Positions 27,962-37,881 are shown, numbered from the stretch's first letter. The stretch: DNA of 64,000 nt from Marinomonas sargassi (GCF_025716875.1 NZ_JAOVZB010000006.1:1-64000), one strand, 5' to 3'. The notes: a model not told the origin generated them from the letters alone. Program-made: numbers and translations.

Positions 27962-28648
27962 ATGAAGTTATTTAGTTCAGTTTTTGCTTTTTCAATACTA
28001 TTACTGACAAGTACTGCACATGCGGATTTTATTGGGGCAAATGTCGAAGTTGGCGGCTTTAAAACTGAGGCAGACTTTAAAACAAACAGTAGTAATGACT
28101 TCGTATTTGAAGATAGTACTGGTACCTACTTTAGTATTGATGTCCAGCACCCTATACCATTAATTCCAAATGCACGAGTGGACACTTTTGAATTTGATGT
28201 AGATGGCAAATCAGGTACAACCGATTCCACTCTAGATGTTAGTTTAAAGGATGTTACAGGGTATTACGGCATTAGCCTTTTATGGGTCGGTGTTGAGGCT
28301 GGTCTGTTAGGTAGGAACATTAGTATAAACTATACTGAAGGTGGTACAGACAAAAATGCTTCTAATGCCTTATTACCTATGTATTACCTTTCTGCAAAAT
28401 TATCCATCCCTGGCACAAATATACAGATTGCAGCAGAATCAAAGCAAAGCATTGATCTTCAAATACTTGCAGACCTAAACATGGTAGAGGATGCAAATGA
28501 TTCAGCATCCGATGTTATTTATAAGATCGCCTATCAACCTATTCCAATCTTAGGTCTTGAGGTAGGTTACCGAGAAATGAATCACATAATAGACAGTGTT
28601 ACGATGGATCATACCGGTTACTTTCTAGGTGTGACGATTGATATCTAA
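27962..28648 (+). CDS. Outer-membrane beta-barrel protein, TIGR04219-like, paralogue B
   Basis: 228 residues from the ATG at 27962, which has GAGG 8 bases upstream; the longer frame from 27833 runs through the preceding terminator and promoter and is rejected. Signal peptide ending AHA-DF. It shares with paralogue A the strings DFIGAN, VQHPIP, IPNARVD, DVTGYYGISLLW, SIPGT, YQPIPILGLEVGYR and a C-terminal TGYFLGVTIDI, with insertions of about 10-20 residues in the loops. Tandem duplication with divergence mainly in the presumed surface loops. Confidence 0.75.
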   Translation: MKLFSSVFAFSILLLTSTAHADFIGANVEVGGFKTEADFKTNSSNDFVFEDSTGTYFSIDVQHPIPLIPNARVDTFEFDVDGKSGTTDSTLDVSLKDVTGYYGISLLWVGVEAGLLGRNISINYTEGGTDKNASNALLPMYYLSAKLSIPGTNIQIAAESKQSIDLQILADLNMVEDANDSASDVIYKIAYQPIPILGLEVGYREMNHIIDSVTMDHTGYFLGVTIDI

Positions 28649-28677
28649 CCCATATAAAAGTTAAGTAATACACAATT

Positions 28678-28717
28678 AAAAAAGCCCTAGGTGAGTAAAA
28701 TCATCTAGGGCTTTTTA
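28678..28717. terminator. Bidirectional terminator between barrel gene B and clpB
   Basis: AAAAGCCCTAG (to 28690) pairs with CTAGGGCTTTTT (28705-28716), 14-nt loop, A-run before and T-run after. Its right arm overlaps the 3' end of clpB. Confidence 0.85.
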
Positions 28718-31311
28718 TTTAACCTAATTTTATTTGCCTTGGTAAAAGTAAATTTCCCTTCTTTTACCTGAGCCTCTATTTTATCCCCTGTAACAAACTT
28801 TCCTGCTAATAAATCATTCGCTAGCGGATTTTCGATCCATTGTTGGATCGCTCGTTTCAGAGGCCGAGCACCGTATACAGGGTCATAACCTAGATCAACC
28901 AGTTTGTCTTCTGCTTCATCTGTAAGTTCAAGTGACATACCTAACTCTTCCAATCTGGCGTTTAGATGCTTCAATTGGATGCTGGCGATGCCTTTAATTT
29001 GAGACTTCATCAAAGAATGGAATACAACCGTCTCATCAATACGGTTAATGAATTCGGGACGGAAATGCATCCCTACTACGTCCATCACTTTGGACTTTAT
29101 TTCCTCGTATTGATCGCCTGCCTGATAGTCCTGAATGAGATCCGAACCCAAGTTAGAGGTCATCACGATCACGGTATTCCTAAAATCTACTGTTCGGCCT
29201 TGGCCATCCGTTAAACGACCATCATCTAGCACCTGCAATAAAATATTAAACACATCTGGGTGTGCCTTTTCTATTTCGTCTAGCAGCAACACAGAATAAG
29301 GTCTGCGTCTAACAGCTTCTGTTAAGTAGCCGCCCTCTTCATAACCTACATAACCTGGAGGAGAGCCGATTAAGCGTGCGACAGAGTGCTTCTCCATAAA
29401 CTCAGACATATCAACCCTGACCATAGCCTGCTCAGTATCAAATAGGAAACTAGCAAGTGCTTTACAAAGTTCTGTTTTACCCACTCCTGTAGGTCCTAAG
29501 AAGAGAAAAGAGCCATTAGGGCGATTGGGATCAGCAAGTCCAGAACGAGATCGTCTTACCGCATTAGAGACAGCCTCAACGGCTTCACTCTGCCCCATGA
29601 CAGATTGATGTAGCACTTCCTCCATACGTAGCAACTTATCTCTTTCACCTTCTAGCATTCGATCGACAGGGATACCTGTCCAACGAGATACAACTGTCGC
29701 AATTTCTTCTTCCGTAACACTGCGCTTCAGGAGTTGCGTTTCCGTGTCTTCTTCTGCTTGATTGGCTTTCTCTATTTCAGCCTCCAGCATAGGAATAACG
29801 CCATACTGCAACTCAGACATTTTTGCCAAATTACCATCTCGACGTGCTTCTTCCATTTCATGACGAACAGAGTCTAGCTCTTCTTTAAGCTTTTGTACTC
29901 CTTGCACAGCAGCCTTTTCGGCATTCCAGATTTCTTCAAGGTCTGCAAAGTGTTTTTGCAACCCACTGATTTCTTTTTCAAGTTCAGCAAGACGCTTTTT
30001 AGAGGCTTTATCTTTCTCTTTTTTGAGTGCTTCTTTCTCTATTTTCAGTTGAATTAAGCGACGCTCTAATCGATCCATTTCTTCTGGCTTAGAGTCCATC
30101 TCCATGCGAATACGGCTCGCTGCCTCATCAATTAAGTCAATCGCCTTATCTGGTAGCTGTCGGTCTGTTATATAACGCTGTGATAATTTAGCTGCTGCAA
30201 TGATAGCGGCATCATTAATGTCCACACCATGATGGATTTCATAGCGTTCTTTGAGGCCACGAAGAATTGCAATGGAGTCCAATAGGCTCGGTTCTTCCAC
30301 CAATACCTTCTGGAAACGGCGCTCTAGTGCTGCATCCTTTTCTATAAATTGGCGATACTCATCCAAAGTGGTCGCACCAACACAATGCAATTCACCACGG
30401 GCTAGAGCTGGTTTCAGCATATTCCCCGCATCCATAGAGCCTTCTGATTTCCCTGCTCCAACCATGGTATGAATCTCATCAATAAATAAGATGATCTGAC
30501 CTTCTTGCTTAGAAAGCTCGTTTAACAAAGCTTTTAGACGCTCTTCGAACTCGCCTCGAAACTTAGCTCCAGCAATCAAAGCTCCCATATCCAATGAAAG
30601 CACTCGCTTATCTTTCAAGCCTTCTGGTACTTCACCATTAATAATTCGTTGGGCTAAGCCTTCAACAATTGCCGTTTTACCCACCCCAGGCTCACCAATT
30701 AATACTGGGTTATTTTTGCGGCGGCGCTGTAATACCTGAATAGTACGACGTATTTCATCGTCTCGCCCTATCACAGGATCTAAACGCCCTTCGGCTGCCC
30801 TTGCCGTCAAATCTACTGTGTATTTATCTAACGCCTGACGATTCTCTTCTGCATCTGGGTCATTAATCGATTCTCCACCACGAATATTGTCAATCACAGC
30901 AACAATATCCGCTTTGGTCACACCTGTCGCCTTCAAGCTTTTCGATACGTCGTCTTTACCATCAAACATCGCCATTAAGACCAACTCAGACGAGATAAAC
31001 TGATCTTTACGCTTTTGTGCCTCTTTATCAGCAAGGTTTAATAAACGACCCAGCTCTTGTGACATTTGCACATTGCCATCGTGATCTTTCACCTTAGGCT
31101 GACGATCCAATAGCTTATTCAACTCTTCTCGAAAGGCTGACACGGAAACTCCGGCTTGCTGAAGAATAGGACGTGTGCTTCCACCTTGCTGATCTAGCAA
31201 AGCAATCAATAAATGAACCGACTCGATATAAGAGTTATCTTGCCCTAGCGCCACAGACTGAGCATCGGAAAGCGCCAACTGTAATTTACTTGTAAGTCTA
31301 TCTATACGCAT
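28705..31311 (-). CDS. clpB: ClpB disaggregase
   Basis: Hexameric AAA+ chaperone that rescues aggregated proteins with DnaK. 868 residues from the ATG at 31311. Domains in order: Clp N-domain (1-145), NBD1 with Walker A GEPGVGKT near residue 205, the long coiled-coil middle domain (about 400-525), and NBD2 with GPTGVGKT near residue 605 and the sensor [10 protein letters not shown] near the C-terminus. A GTG nine bases further upstream lies on the ribosome-binding site AAAGG, so ATG is the start. A sigma-32-like promoter precedes it. Confidence 0.97.
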   Translation of the reverse strand: MRIDRLTSKLQLALSDAQSVALGQDNSYIESVHLLIALLDQQGGSTRPILQQAGVSVSAFREELNKLLDRQPKVKDHDGNVQMSQELGRLLNLADKEAQKRKDQFISSELVLMAMFDGKDDVSKSLKATGVTKADIVAVIDNIRGGESINDPDAEENRQALDKYTVDLTARAAEGRLDPVIGRDDEIRRTIQVLQRRRKNNPVLIGEPGVGKTAIVEGLAQRIINGEVPEGLKDKRVLSLDMGALIAGAKFRGEFEERLKALLNELSKQEGQIILFIDEIHTMVGAGKSEGSMDAGNMLKPALARGELHCVGATTLDEYRQFIEKDAALERRFQKVLVEEPSLLDSIAILRGLKERYEIHHGVDINDAAIIAAAKLSQRYITDRQLPDKAIDLIDEAASRIRMEMDSKPEEMDRLERRLIQLKIEKEALKKEKDKASKKRLAELEKEISGLQKHFADLEEIWNAEKAAVQGVQKLKEELDSVRHEMEEARRDGNLAKMSELQYGVIPMLEAEIEKANQAEEDTETQLLKRSVTEEEIATVVSRWTGIPVDRMLEGERDKLLRMEEVLHQSVMGQSEAVEAVSNAVRRSRSGLADPNRPNGSFLFLGPTGVGKTELCKALASFLFDTEQAMVRVDMSEFMEKHSVARLIGSPPGYVGYEEGGYLTEAVRRRPYSVLLLDEIEKAHPDVFNILLQVLDDGRLTDGQGRTVDFRNTVIVMTSNLGSDLIQDYQAGDQYEEIKSKVMDVVGMHFRPEFINRIDETVVFHSLMKSQIKGIASIQLKHLNARLEELGMSLELTDEAEDKLVDLGYDPVYGARPLKRAIQQWIENPLANDLLAGKFVTGDKIEAQVKEGKFTFTKANKIRLNKKP

Positions 31312-31351
31312 AACAGACACCTTTAATTAAAATATTACTGAATTAAGAGCT

Positions 31352-31379
31352 TAATAGTGTCTCTAGAAAAGTTTTCAAG
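31352..31379 (-). promoter_or_regulatory. Sigma-32-like heat-shock promoter of clpB
   Basis: On the minus strand CTTGAAA (31373-31379) is an exact sigma-32 -35 box, followed by 13 bp and CACTATTA (31352-31359), six of eight matches to CCCCATTA. Located 40 bp upstream of the clpB ATG, as expected for a heat-shock gene. Confidence 0.7.
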
Positions 31380-31421
31380 GAGGAGTGTCATTTTTTTGAC
31401 AGTCTTTTTGAGGAGTGTATT

Positions 31422-32168
31422 TTAAGGTGATAGCCAAATCACAGAAGCCATTCGCCCAGTTTTACCTTCTCGACGATAAGAAAAGAATTGATGCTTTTCA
31501 GTAAAGGTACAGTAATCACCACCGTAGACTTGAGTCACACCCGCAGCAGCAAGCCTTTGTCTTGCCAACAGGTATAAATCACCAAGCCATTTCCCCGACT
31601 CATTAGCTGGCTTAAACGCTTTATCTGCCTCAGGAAGCATCTCTATGAATGCCTCCCTAACCTCACCTCCGACTTCAAATGCAGCAGGTCCAATTGCAGG
31701 CCCAAGCCACGCCATCACTTGATCCGCTTTTTCAAAGCAAGCAAGGGTAGACTCCAACACGCCAGAGCAAAGTCCTCGCCAACCAGCATGAGCTACAGCA
31801 ACCTGCCCTCCTGATTCATCGCAAAAGAAAACAGGTAGACAGTCCGCCGTTAATACGGCACATACCTGATCTTTCATAGAAGAGAAAGCAGCATCGGCAC
31901 TTTCGGGAGTATTATCGCAAGGAAGCTGAACCACATCCGTACCGTGAACCTGATTTAGCCATACTAGAGAGTCCGGCATATCCGTTGCCTCAGAAAATAG
32001 TCGCCTATTTTCTCGTACAGACTCAGCATCATCTTGCACATGCATACCTAAATTCAGGCTATCAAAAGGTGAAACACTTACCCCTCCAGCACGATTAGAA
32101 ACATAGGCTTTAACTGATTCTGGCGCTGGCCAGTTAGGCAAAATATAAAGGTCTTGTTGATCCGTCAT
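31422..32168 (-). CDS. pgeF: Peptidoglycan editing factor PgeF (YfiH/laccase-domain family)
   Basis: A 248-residue cytoplasmic protein. YfiH of E. coli keeps L-Ser-containing precursors out of peptidoglycan; homologues are also described as purine nucleoside-active enzymes. Family motifs: SNRAGGVSVSPFDSLNLG, WLNQVHGTDVV with the metal His, LTADCLPVFFCD and AHAGWRGL. A TTG at 32180 is in frame, but the ATG at 32168 has the better spacing to GAG. Lies between rluD and clpB as in E. coli; an intervening terminator suggests partly separate transcription from rluD. Confidence 0.92.
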   Translation of the reverse strand: MTDQQDLYILPNWPAPESVKAYVSNRAGGVSVSPFDSLNLGMHVQDDAESVRENRRLFSEATDMPDSLVWLNQVHGTDVVQLPCDNTPESADAAFSSMKDQVCAVLTADCLPVFFCDESGGQVAVAHAGWRGLCSGVLESTLACFEKADQVMAWLGPAIGPAAFEVGGEVREAFIEMLPEADKAFKPANESGKWLGDLYLLARQRLAAAGVTQVYGGDYCTFTEKHQFFSYRREGKTGRMASVIWLSP

Positions 32169-32197
32169 AACATCACTCAAACTACTAACAGGGCTAC

Positions 32198-32233
32198 TTT
32201 ATAAAACAAAAGGCAACCTATTTGGCTGCCTTT
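32198..32233 (-). terminator. Terminator between rluD and pgeF
   Basis: On the minus strand AAAGGCAGCC-AAATA-GGTTGCCTTT (32209-32233), a 10-bp stem with one G-T pair, followed by TTGTTTTAT. It would attenuate read-through from rluD into pgeF. Confidence 0.65.
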
Positions 32234-32236
32234 ATA

Positions 32237-33220
32237 TTAAAAATATTCAGAATCGTTACTACCAGACTCCAGCATATCCGCCTTCAAAGCAGCAAGTAAC
32301 TTCTTCATGTCCTCGGGCAATTCCACTTCCCAAGACATCCACTCCCCAGATATCGGGTGAGAAAGCTCCAGCTTTTTAGCGTGTAACGCTTGGCGACGGA
32401 ACATTCTAAGTTCTTCCTGCAACTCAGGAGAACAAGCCTTAGGCATTTTTAAGCGACCGCCATATTGCGGGTCACCCACCAGCGGATATTGTATAAATGC
32501 CATGTGCACACGAATTTGATGAGTACGGCCTGTTTCTAGCTTAAGACGAATATGAGTGTGATTTTTATAACGCTCAACCAAACGATAGTGGGTGATAGCC
32601 TCTTTGCCATTAACAGGTTCAACCGCCTGTTTCATACGATTATGGGGGTGACGACCTATAGGCTCATCGACCTCACCGCCCCCCGTCATGACACCAATCG
32701 CCACCGCTTCGTACTCACGTCCCATACTACGTTCTTGTAACTGGGCAACAAGATCCGTTTGAGCCGCCAAGGTTTTTGCCACTACCATCAATCCAGTCGT
32801 TTCTTTATCCAAGCGATGGACAATACCAGCGCGTGGAATATGGGCTGTTTCAGGGGCATGATGTAAGATGGCATTCATTAATGTGCCATCACGGTTACCC
32901 ACCGCAGGGTGAACAACAAGACCAGCAGGCTTGTTAACGACTAAAATATCTTCATCTTCGTACACTATGTCTAATGACATTTCCTGTGCTTGATGTACTT
33001 CTTGGTCTTCTAAAAGAATATCTAAAGCAATCGTCTCGCCACCAAATAGCTTCTCTTTGGCCTTGCCTGCTTTTCCATCTACCGTTAATACGCCTTCTTT
33101 TATCCAAGCTTGAATACGCGCTCGGGAATAATCGCTAAACAGCTCTGTTGCAATTTGATCAAATCGACTACCACCCAAATCAAACGGGACTTGGGCTTCT
33201 TTTACTATGCGCTCTGCCAT
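32237..33220 (-). CDS. rluD: 23S rRNA pseudouridine synthase D
   Basis: Makes pseudouridines 1911, 1915 and 1917 in helix 69 of 23S rRNA. 327 residues: an N-terminal S4 domain (about 18-75) and the RluA-type catalytic domain with D138 in VHRLDKETTGL. RTHQIRVHM, typical of the family, lies near residue 232. Divergent from bamD, the normal arrangement. Confidence 0.95.
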   Translation of the reverse strand: MAERIVKEAQVPFDLGGSRFDQIATELFSDYSRARIQAWIKEGVLTVDGKAGKAKEKLFGGETIALDILLEDQEVHQAQEMSLDIVYEDEDILVVNKPAGLVVHPAVGNRDGTLMNAILHHAPETAHIPRAGIVHRLDKETTGLMVVAKTLAAQTDLVAQLQERSMGREYEAVAIGVMTGGGEVDEPIGRHPHNRMKQAVEPVNGKEAITHYRLVERYKNHTHIRLKLETGRTHQIRVHMAFIQYPLVGDPQYGGRLKMPKACSPELQEELRMFRRQALHAKKLELSHPISGEWMSWEVELPEDMKKLLAALKADMLESGSNDSEYF

Positions 33221-33384
33221 ACAATGTACTTATGTTTGTTGTTATCGGTGCAATAAGAGTAATTATTGCAGCCGAATGTAAATAAAATGTGTAGCGTCTT
33301 GCACTTCATCGTCTTTCGCACTATAAAACACTACAAAATGCCGACTCTGGCTTGTCTACAACCATATCAAGGTTTTGATTATAC

Positions 33385-34230
33385 ATGGGATTTCATCACA
33401 GGTTGCTCCGAATATCTGGAATAGTTAGTTTTTCTTTACTCATTGCCGCTTGCTCAAGCACACCTGAGCCAAGGGAGCCCGATTTACCAGAACGTACATA
33501 CTATGAACAAGCTCAAGAAGCGTTAGAAAACGGCCTTCCAAGTACAGCCATTGCACACCTGAAAGATTTGACTGCCCGCTACCCATTTGGCGAATACAGC
33601 ACTCGTGCTGAGCTAGATTTAATTTATGCTCAAATTGAAGCTAACGAACACATTGCTGCCCACGCCACAGCCGAGCGTTTTATTAAAAATAACCCAGAGC
33701 ATCACGCTATCGACTACGTCTACTATATGAGGGCATTGTCTACTTATTATGGTTCCGAAGGGTTATTTCAAAGCTTATTTGATTTAGATCCAAGTGAAAG
33801 GGACTCTAAAGAGTTAATAAAAGCTTTTAATGAGTTGGCAGACTTAACTGCTCGCTATCCAGAAAGCGAATATGCGCCCGATGCAAAAGTTCGTATGCAT
33901 TACTTGCGCGAATTAATTGCTCGCCATGAAGTACACGTTGCCCGTTATTACCTAAAACGTAAAGCACCTCTTTCAGCATTACGTCGTAGCCAAGAGGTGA
34001 TTCAAAATTACCCTAGCAGTCCTTCTATAGAAGAAGCATTGGCAGTTTCAATACAGTCCTATAATGACTTAGAGCAAACTGAGCTGGCACAATCCAACCT
34101 AGCGGTTTTAAAGCAAAACTTCCCTCAATCAGAATTTGTAGATGAAAGTGGACATTTTATTGCTTTAGAACTTCCAAGTGACGCAGATCCTGGCTTCCTA
34201 TATTGGATTAGCTTTGGTCTATTCGACTAG
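33385..34230 (+). CDS. bamD: Outer-membrane assembly lipoprotein BamD (ComL)
   Basis: Essential lipoprotein of the BAM complex inserting beta-barrels in the outer membrane. 281 residues, lipobox LIAAC (C23), then five TPR-like helical pairs; RYPFGEYSTRAELDLIYA and RYPESEYAPDAKVRMHYLR are recognisable BamD repeats. Monocistronic with a strong terminator after it. Confidence 0.95.
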   Translation: MGFHHRLLRISGIVSFSLLIAACSSTPEPREPDLPERTYYEQAQEALENGLPSTAIAHLKDLTARYPFGEYSTRAELDLIYAQIEANEHIAAHATAERFIKNNPEHHAIDYVYYMRALSTYYGSEGLFQSLFDLDPSERDSKELIKAFNELADLTARYPESEYAPDAKVRMHYLRELIARHEVHVARYYLKRKAPLSALRRSQEVIQNYPSSPSIEEALAVSIQSYNDLEQTELAQSNLAVLKQNFPQSEFVDESGHFIALELPSDADPGFLYWISFGLFD

Positions 34231-34238
34231 ATACAATT

Positions 34239-34294
34239 ATTACTTATTGCCTATTTAATAAATACTAAATTAGGCAATAAGTAATATATTTTTA
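34239..34294 (+). terminator. Terminator after bamD
   Basis: A perfect 15-bp stem: ATTACTTATTGCCTA (34239-34253) with TAGGCAATAAGTAAT (34271-34285), then ATATTTTTA. From here to 34576 no gene is visible; an A+T-rich palindrome (34389-34407) and the FliA-like promoter are the only structures. Confidence 0.85.
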
Positions 34295-34487
34295 GTACGT
34301 AAATACCCTTCCTTAACTATCCCAAGAAAACCACTAATCTATCAATTTAAAATTCACCTAATTGATTGTATATGAGCCATCTTACAATTAAGCTTTTTTT
34401 AAAGCTTCTCACCCACATATATTATGTCGCCAAAAGCTATAGTAAATACGCCAATTTATTATTAGTATTAAGAATTAATGTGGACGG

Positions 34488-34514
34488 TAAAGTTACTGTC
34501 TCCTCTGAAAATAA
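34488..34514 (+). promoter_or_regulatory. FliA (sigma-28)-like promoter of the chemoreceptor gene
   Basis: TAAAGTTA, exactly 11 bp, then GAAAATAA. Compared with TAAAGTTT-N11-GCCGATAA this is 7/8 and 5/8 with correct spacing. It is 62 bp upstream of a chemotaxis gene, which supports the call. Confidence 0.6.
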
Positions 34515-34576
34515 ATCTGTTTGTTTATAGAAGTCAGATATTTAGATACGAACGCAATCCATAAAGGGAAAATAGG

Positions 34577-35875
34577 ATGTTTTTCAGAAAAGAAAACAAA
34601 ATATCACCACTCTCACCAGAACAAGAGCAGGCTAATAAATCACACCTTATTCTAAGTACTCTAAAAAACTCTTTAGCTTTCATTGAATTCAAAACAGATG
34701 GAACAATACTGGATGCAAACGATAATTTTTTAAATACTGTTGGCTACTCTCTTAATGAAATACAGGGTAAGCACCACAGAATATTTTGCGATCATGCGTA
34801 TAGTCAAACTAAAGAATACTCCCAGTTTTGGCAGCAGCTCGCATTAGGGAACTCTATTAATGATAGATTCCTAAGATACACTAAGGGTGGCAAAGAAATT
34901 TGGTTAGAGGCCAGCTACAGCCCTGTAAAAGATCACAGTGGAAACACAATCTGCATCGTAAAAGTAGCCACTGACATAACAAATTCAGTTCAACAAGCAA
35001 ATATCCAAAATGGTATTTTAAAAGCTCTTGATCGCTCAACGGCGACAATATCTTTTAATGGTGACGGAACCATTATTGAAGCTAATAACAACTTCCTATC
35101 TACTGCAGGTTACAAGTTACATGAAGTTCAAGGTCAGCATCACTCTATGTTTTGTGATGACAGCTTGGTTAACAGTAACGAATATAAGCAATTTTGGAAC
35201 AAGTTAAATTCTGGCGAATTTATACAAGGGCTTTTTCAACGAAAAAACTCGCATGGAGATACTATTTGGCTAGAAGCCAGTTATAACCCTATCATTGATG
35301 AAAACGGAAAGTTACTCCGTATTGTTAAATTTGCTTCTGATGTTACAGAGCGCATAACTAATATTAATGACGCAACAGCCACTGTACATTCTACAGTCAC
35401 AGGTACAGAAAAAGTGTCTGAGGAAGGAAAACAAGTACTAGCCGAAAGCGTCGGTATCATGGACGAAATTGCCGACAATGTTGACACCGTTGTGGAAGAC
35501 ATTACTTCTCTAAATGAACAGTCGAATCAAATCAGTGAAATAGTGAACACCATCTCTTCTATAGCAGATCAAACCAATTTACTTGCGCTAAATGCCGCCA
35601 TTGAAGCTGCAAGGGCAGGTGAACAAGGTCGAGGGTTTGCTGTTGTGGCAGATGAAGTAAGACAACTAGCAGGCAGAACAAGTTCTTCTACGGCAGAAAT
35701 CTATGATGTTGTAAAAGCTAATGCCACTTTATCAAGCGTATTATCTGAAAACATATTAAAAACGCAGCAAAAAGCTCAATCTGGAAAAGAACTAGTTAAT
35801 CAGGTTGAAGGTATTTTCATGGACATCAATCAAGGAATGAAAGATGCAAGTGAGGCAGTAAATAAATTATCTTAA
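34577..35875 (+). CDS. Soluble double-PAS methyl-accepting chemotaxis protein (BdlA-like)
   Basis: A 432-residue cytoplasmic receptor with no membrane segment. Two tandem PAS domains (about 25-135 and 147-257) share the same wording (HHRIFCD and [18 protein letters not shown] and [11 protein letters not shown]). The C-terminal signalling tip contains [20 protein letters not shown] near residue 325, the CheA/CheW contact region, and [12 protein letters not shown]. The same PAS-PAS-MCP layout occurs in P. aeruginosa BdlA, a redox/energy sensor in biofilm dispersal; whether function is shared is inference. Only one arm's worth of the four-helix bundle is present after the tip, so it is a short class. 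A FliA-like promoter precedes it. Confidence 0.85.
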   Translation: MFFRKENKISPLSPEQEQANKSHLILSTLKNSLAFIEFKTDGTILDANDNFLNTVGYSLNEIQGKHHRIFCDHAYSQTKEYSQFWQQLALGNSINDRFLRYTKGGKEIWLEASYSPVKDHSGNTICIVKVATDITNSVQQANIQNGILKALDRSTATISFNGDGTIIEANNNFLSTAGYKLHEVQGQHHSMFCDDSLVNSNEYKQFWNKLNSGEFIQGLFQRKNSHGDTIWLEASYNPIIDENGKLLRIVKFASDVTERITNINDATATVHSTVTGTEKVSEEGKQVLAESVGIMDEIADNVDTVVEDITSLNEQSNQISEIVNTISSIADQTNLLALNAAIEAARAGEQGRGFAVVADEVRQLAGRTSSSTAEIYDVVKANATLSSVLSENILKTQQKAQSGKELVNQVEGIFMDINQGMKDASEAVNKLS

Positions 35876-35884
35876 AATCACAGG

Positions 35885-35920
35885 CGACATGTCACGAGAC
35901 TCTTACCTTGTGACATGTCG
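35885..35920. other. Perfect hairpin between convergent chemoreceptor and GST genes
   Basis: CGACATGTCAC (35885-35895) pairs with GTGACATGTCG (35910-35920), 11 bp, 14-nt loop, with no T-run on either side. It might be a factor-dependent terminator or RNA-stabilising structure. No further support. Confidence 0.5.
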
Positions 35921-35967
35921 AAGATTGAAAAACGGGGAACAGTCAGATCAAGTCTGAGCTAATGCAC

Positions 35968-36627
35968 TTAAGGAAAAACAATACCCTCACATCCTTCCTC
36001 CCATGGTGGAAGTTTAGGCATAACAACTTCTTTAAAAAGAGAAGATTCCGTAAAGCTTTCCAACCATGCTTTTACATTTTCGTAGCTTGATGCATCGAAC
36101 CAAGCTCGATCCACTCCCGCAAATTGCCTGATAAAGGGGAACAAAGCCATATCAACAAGGCTCATCTCTTCTCCAAATAAATACCTCCGCTGGCTTAATC
36201 GTTTATTAAGCCTTTGCAAAAATATACAGCCTTTATCGCGATAATAACTCTCGCTAAATTCTGGGTGTCTATCTGCGTATTTGTATCTATCTAACCAATA
36301 TTTGAAAACCTGATCGTTGTAGGTAATCCAAACTCTTATCTTATATTGCTGTTGCAATGAAGCAGGCCATATAAACGTCTTCAGGTCGCTTCGTTGTGTT
36401 CGCTCCAAAGCCCAATAAATAATGTCCATACTCTCTGGATAACGCTGCCCATCGGTATCTATTAGTTGTGGTACAGTTGAGCGACTGCCCAATGCCAACA
36501 AAGCCTCAGGTTTGGACTTCAATACAACTTCTCTTAACGATACTTTTACGTCTAATTGGGCTAAAACATACCTTGCCCTTATGGCATAAGGACACCGACG
36601 AAAAGAATATAGTACGGGTAACAGCAA
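35968..36627 (-). CDS. Glutathione S-transferase family protein
   Basis: 219 residues from the TTG at 36627, which has GGAGA about 8 bases upstream; the frame itself extends to 36684 but the extra N-terminus has no match to the family. The thioredoxin-like domain starts LLPVLYSFRRCPYAIRARYVLA, the CPYAxRAR pattern used by glutaredoxin-2/GST-like proteins, and STVPQLIDTDG and ESMDIIYWAL give the cis-Pro and Glu-Ser glutathione-binding motifs. A helical C-terminal domain follows. Substrate unknown. Divergent from the DTW gene. Confidence 0.82.
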   Translation of the reverse strand: MLLPVLYSFRRCPYAIRARYVLAQLDVKVSLREVVLKSKPEALLALGSRSTVPQLIDTDGQRYPESMDIIYWALERTQRSDLKTFIWPASLQQQYKIRVWITYNDQVFKYWLDRYKYADRHPEFSESYYRDKGCIFLQRLNKRLSQRRYLFGEEMSLVDMALFPFIRQFAGVDRAWFDASSYENVKAWLESFTESSLFKEVVMPKLPPWEEGCEGIVFP

Positions 36628-36728
36628 AGGCGTCTCTCCACAGAATATGAAAACGCTGACTCTATGATAGTATGGCGCCGACAATCAAGGCTTATTCACA
36701 TAAACGCAAAGGCTCATTAATTTTTAAA

Positions 36729-37184
36729 ATGAAAATCTGGCTTCTTACACACAGCGAGGAACTCAAAAAAACAACAGGTACAGGGCCTTTAGTTAAAGAG
36801 CTTCTCAAGCATGAGTGTGAAATCATCGAATGGTCTCGTGTTGAACCTAACCAAAAAATTATCGAGCTGTCAGCAGAAGACACAGTACTTATTTACCCAA
36901 GTGACTCAATGGAAAACTCGACAGTTCACAGCACCTCAATCGTCAATAACATCATCATTATTGATGGCACATGGCAACAAGCTAGAAAAATATACAACCG
37001 ATCTCCGTATTTAAAAGCCTTCCCTCATTATGAAATTCAAGGTGAATCATCTATTTATAGCAAAAGGCAAAATCAAAAAAATACGGGATTATGCACAGCC
37101 GAAGTCGCTATCTATAGCTTAAAACAACGAGAGCACCCTATGGCGGACGAGCTACTTAATCACTTTCTAGAGTTTAATTCGTAA
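36729..37184 (+). CDS. DTW-domain protein (TapT-like tRNA aminocarboxypropyltransferase), short form
   Basis: 151 residues from the ATG at 36729 (170 if the ATG at 36672 is used; neither has a strong ribosome-binding site). The DTW family transfers a 3-amino-3-carboxypropyl group from SAM to uridine in tRNA. The DTW motif is DGTWQQARKIYNRSPYL, preceded by WSRVEP and followed by CTAEVAI, the same order as E. coli TapT (YfiP). What is missing is the N-terminal zinc-binding CxRC-x-CLC segment of TapT. The 3' end overlaps the convergent hydrolase gene by 11 bp. Confidence 0.75.
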   Translation: MKIWLLTHSEELKKTTGTGPLVKELLKHECEIIEWSRVEPNQKIIELSAEDTVLIYPSDSMENSTVHSTSIVNNIIIIDGTWQQARKIYNRSPYLKAFPHYEIQGESSIYSKRQNQKNTGLCTAEVAIYSLKQREHPMADELLNHFLEFNS

Positions 37185-37881
37185 CTCTTACTTGTATAGA
37201 ACCTAAATGTTCAACCCAAGCATGCATTTCATCACCAGCGACTACCGCTCCAACATTTTCAGGTGTGCCTGTCATAATCAGATCACCGGGGCGTAGCTCA
37301 TACACCTCTGACAACTTACATATGACCTCTTCGATAGACCAAGTTAGGTTAGCAATCGAGCTAATCTGTTGAGTCGCTCCATTCACCTTCAACCCAATCT
37401 CCGACTTTACTAGCGTTTCAGATAGAGCCTGAGTATGCAAAACAATTGGGCTAATGGGGGCTGATTGGTCAAATGATTTACCTACCTCCCATGGACGACC
37501 TTTTTTCTTCGCCTGAGCCTGTAGGTCGCGGCGAGTCATATCTAGCCCTACGGCATAACCTAAAATAGCGTTTTTCGCTTCTTCAAGGCTCATATTTTGG
37601 CCACCCTTACCTAGAGCAACAACCAATTCAACCTCGTATTCAAATTGCTTGGTTGCCATTGGGTAGGAAATCTCTGCGACTTTTGAGAACTCAGTAGGTA
37701 CAACACAAGAAGCATCTTTGGCAAAAAAGAAAGGTGGATCTCTATCCGGGTCATCCCCCATTTCCCTAGCGTGTGCCGCGTAGTTACGACCAACACAAAA
37801 AACACGCCCTACTGGAAAAACAGCGTCATCATCTAAAACAGGTAAATAAACCCTTTCTTGCTTAGGAACAATACACTTCAT
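37174..37881 (-). CDS. Fumarylacetoacetate hydrolase (FAH) family protein
   Basis: 235 residues, the single-domain FAH type that includes acylpyruvases and fumarylpyruvate hydrolase (YcgM-like). The metal-binding pattern is visible in VGRNYAAHAREMG, EYEVELVVALGKGG and GLDMTRRDLQ; TGTPENVGAV near the C-terminus is the typical closing motif. The enzyme splits C-C bonds in beta-diketo acids in this family, but the actual substrate is unknown and no pathway neighbours hint at it. GAGG lies 6 bases before the ATG. Confidence 0.85.
   Translation of the reverse strand: MKCIVPKQERVYLPVLDDDAVFPVGRVFCVGRNYAAHAREMGDDPDRDPPFFFAKDASCVVPTEFSKVAEISYPMATKQFEYEVELVVALGKGGQNMSLEEAKNAILGYAVGLDMTRRDLQAQAKKKGRPWEVGKSFDQSAPISPIVLHTQALSETLVKSEIGLKVNGATQQISSIANLTWSIEEVICKLSEVYELRPGDLIMTGTPENVGAVVAGDEMHAWVEHLGSIQVRVTN

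Noticed and set aside
31381-31421. Small hairpin (TGTCA-T7-TGACA type) between pgeF and clpB
   Set aside because: The stem is only about five to seven base pairs around a T-run loop, too weak to call a terminator with confidence.
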